From the NCBI GenBank assembly GCA_002690445.1, contig NZER01000415.1:1-6637 (forward strand): a stretch of 6,637 bases of DNA, given 5' to 3'. Below, piece by piece: positions 6,191 to 6,637 of the stretch. The stretch's first letter is position 1. Every line of letters starts with the position of its first letter. A program made the position numbers and the translations under genes. The notes beneath the pieces are model-generated. The model ran no database searches, was not told where the DNA came from, and saw nothing but the letters and a program-made list of their open reading frames with translations. The DNA comes from Candidatus Pacearchaeota archaeon (GTDB lineage: Archaea > Nanoarchaeota > Nanoarchaeia > Pacearchaeales > GW2011-AR1).

Positions 6191-6637
6191 CCTTCCAAAG
6201 AAGCTTACGGAAGATTTCTAGGTTCATTTGAATGTCATACATTGAATCATGGAGCTTGTCTTTGTCAAAGTCTACGTCAAGCTCTCTAAGCATGGCCCCC
6301 ATGTTTGTTTTTAGTCCTTTTCTTATATGCCTGTCCAACCTAAATTGCCAGCTTAAAAAAGAGTCCTTCTTGTTAAACTTAATGTCTTCTTTGGACGCTT
6401 TTGCTAAAGAGTTAGTGTCAATCAACCTACTTAAATATGAAAAGTCGCTCTTAAGTCCATAGGCTTTTCTGAAGGTGTTATGAATATAAATGTCAAAACC
6501 CAAAAGATTATGTCCTATAATTTTATATTGTTTGTCATACAGTAGCTTGTCAAACTTCCTAAGTATCGGAAGAGGGTCTTCGGATTTGATTCTATATTTC
6601 GTATGGTCAAAGCGAGTAGCTTTTTGCGCGCCTTCTG
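6180..6637 (-). CDS. DnaQ-like 3'-5' exonuclease (DEDDh), 3' part of gene
   Basis: The frame is open to the right edge, giving 151 visible residues; the start and motif ExoI (DxE) lie outside. ExoII is IIGHNLLGFD with D48 (visible numbering) as metal ligand, followed by IDTNSLA, the conserved DT region. ExoIII is HDSMYD with H129 and D134, spaced as in the DEDDh class of the Pol III epsilon proofreading subunit. The stretch TNMGAMLRELDVDF before ExoIII is the usual 'L..L...lgi' helix of this family. A TTG at 6503 is sometimes chosen as start, but it would cut through ExoII, so the real gene begins upstream. It ends 25 bp before the polymerase ATG, which suggests a proofreading partner for that polymerase. 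I see no clear alpha-binding tail after residue 151. An RNase T-like or other nuclease role is possible but less likely in this setting. Confidence 0.88.
   Translation of the reverse strand, partial: EGAQKATRFDHTKYRIKSEDPLPILRKFDKLLYDKQYKIIGHNLLGFDIYIHNTFRKAYGLKSDFSYLSRLIDTNSLAKASKEDIKFNKKDSFLSWQFRLDRHIRKGLKTNMGAMLRELDVDFDKDKLHDSMYDIQMNLEIFRKLLWKVDI

Noticed and set aside
6180..6503. Exonuclease starting at the TTG at 6503
   Set aside because: That start splits the ExoII motif (GHNLLGFD), and the frame continues with protein-like sequence to the window edge.

Overview
The window looks like a fragment of a bacteriophage genome (or a prophage) with low to moderate GC. All seven genes lie on the minus strand, packed head to tail, so transcription runs from high to low coordinates. 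Several families are typical of large tailed-phage replication regions: a DnaQ-type proofreading exonuclease, a shortened DNA polymerase III alpha subunit, a two-domain Clp unfoldase, a small two-span membrane protein, a dCMP deaminase, and small basic or hypothetical proteins. No ribosomal, tRNA or ordinary host metabolic genes are seen, so the host cannot be named from this stretch.

Layout in transcription order. Right edge: a 3'-DEDDh exonuclease open at its 5' end, with motifs ExoII and ExoIII visible. After a 25-bp gap comes an 853-residue DnaE-like polymerase that lacks the PHP domain. After 11 bp comes a 797-residue ClpC/ClpA-like ATPase, and after 13 bp a 67-residue holin-like or scaffold-like membrane protein. 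A 107-bp gap follows. It holds an imperfect hairpin, a near-consensus sigma70-type promoter and a palindrome whose loop contains the -10 box. Next is a second cluster: dCMP deaminase, a CxxC/CxxC protein with a very basic tail (14-bp overlap with the deaminase), and the first 35 codons of a further small gene that overlaps the basic protein by 50 bp and runs off the left edge.

How the genes fit together: the exonuclease and the alpha subunit would form a polymerase with a separate proofreader, as in bacterial Pol III. The deaminase would supply dUMP for dTTP synthesis during phage replication. The Clp ATPase would unfold proteins, either alone or with a ClpP from the host, because no protease gene is visible here.

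Regulation: two promoter-like sites share -35 TTGAC(A/T), a 17-bp spacer ending in CTTTGTRG and -10 TAYTAT. One sits so close to the polymerase ATG that the transcript would be nearly leaderless. None of the six visible start codons has a convincing Shine-Dalgarno sequence. The main points for follow-up are the missing PHP domain with a palm insertion, the matched promoters with the palindrome, and the phage-borne ClpC-like unfoldase. I see no CRISPR array, IS element, tRNA or recognisable defence system.
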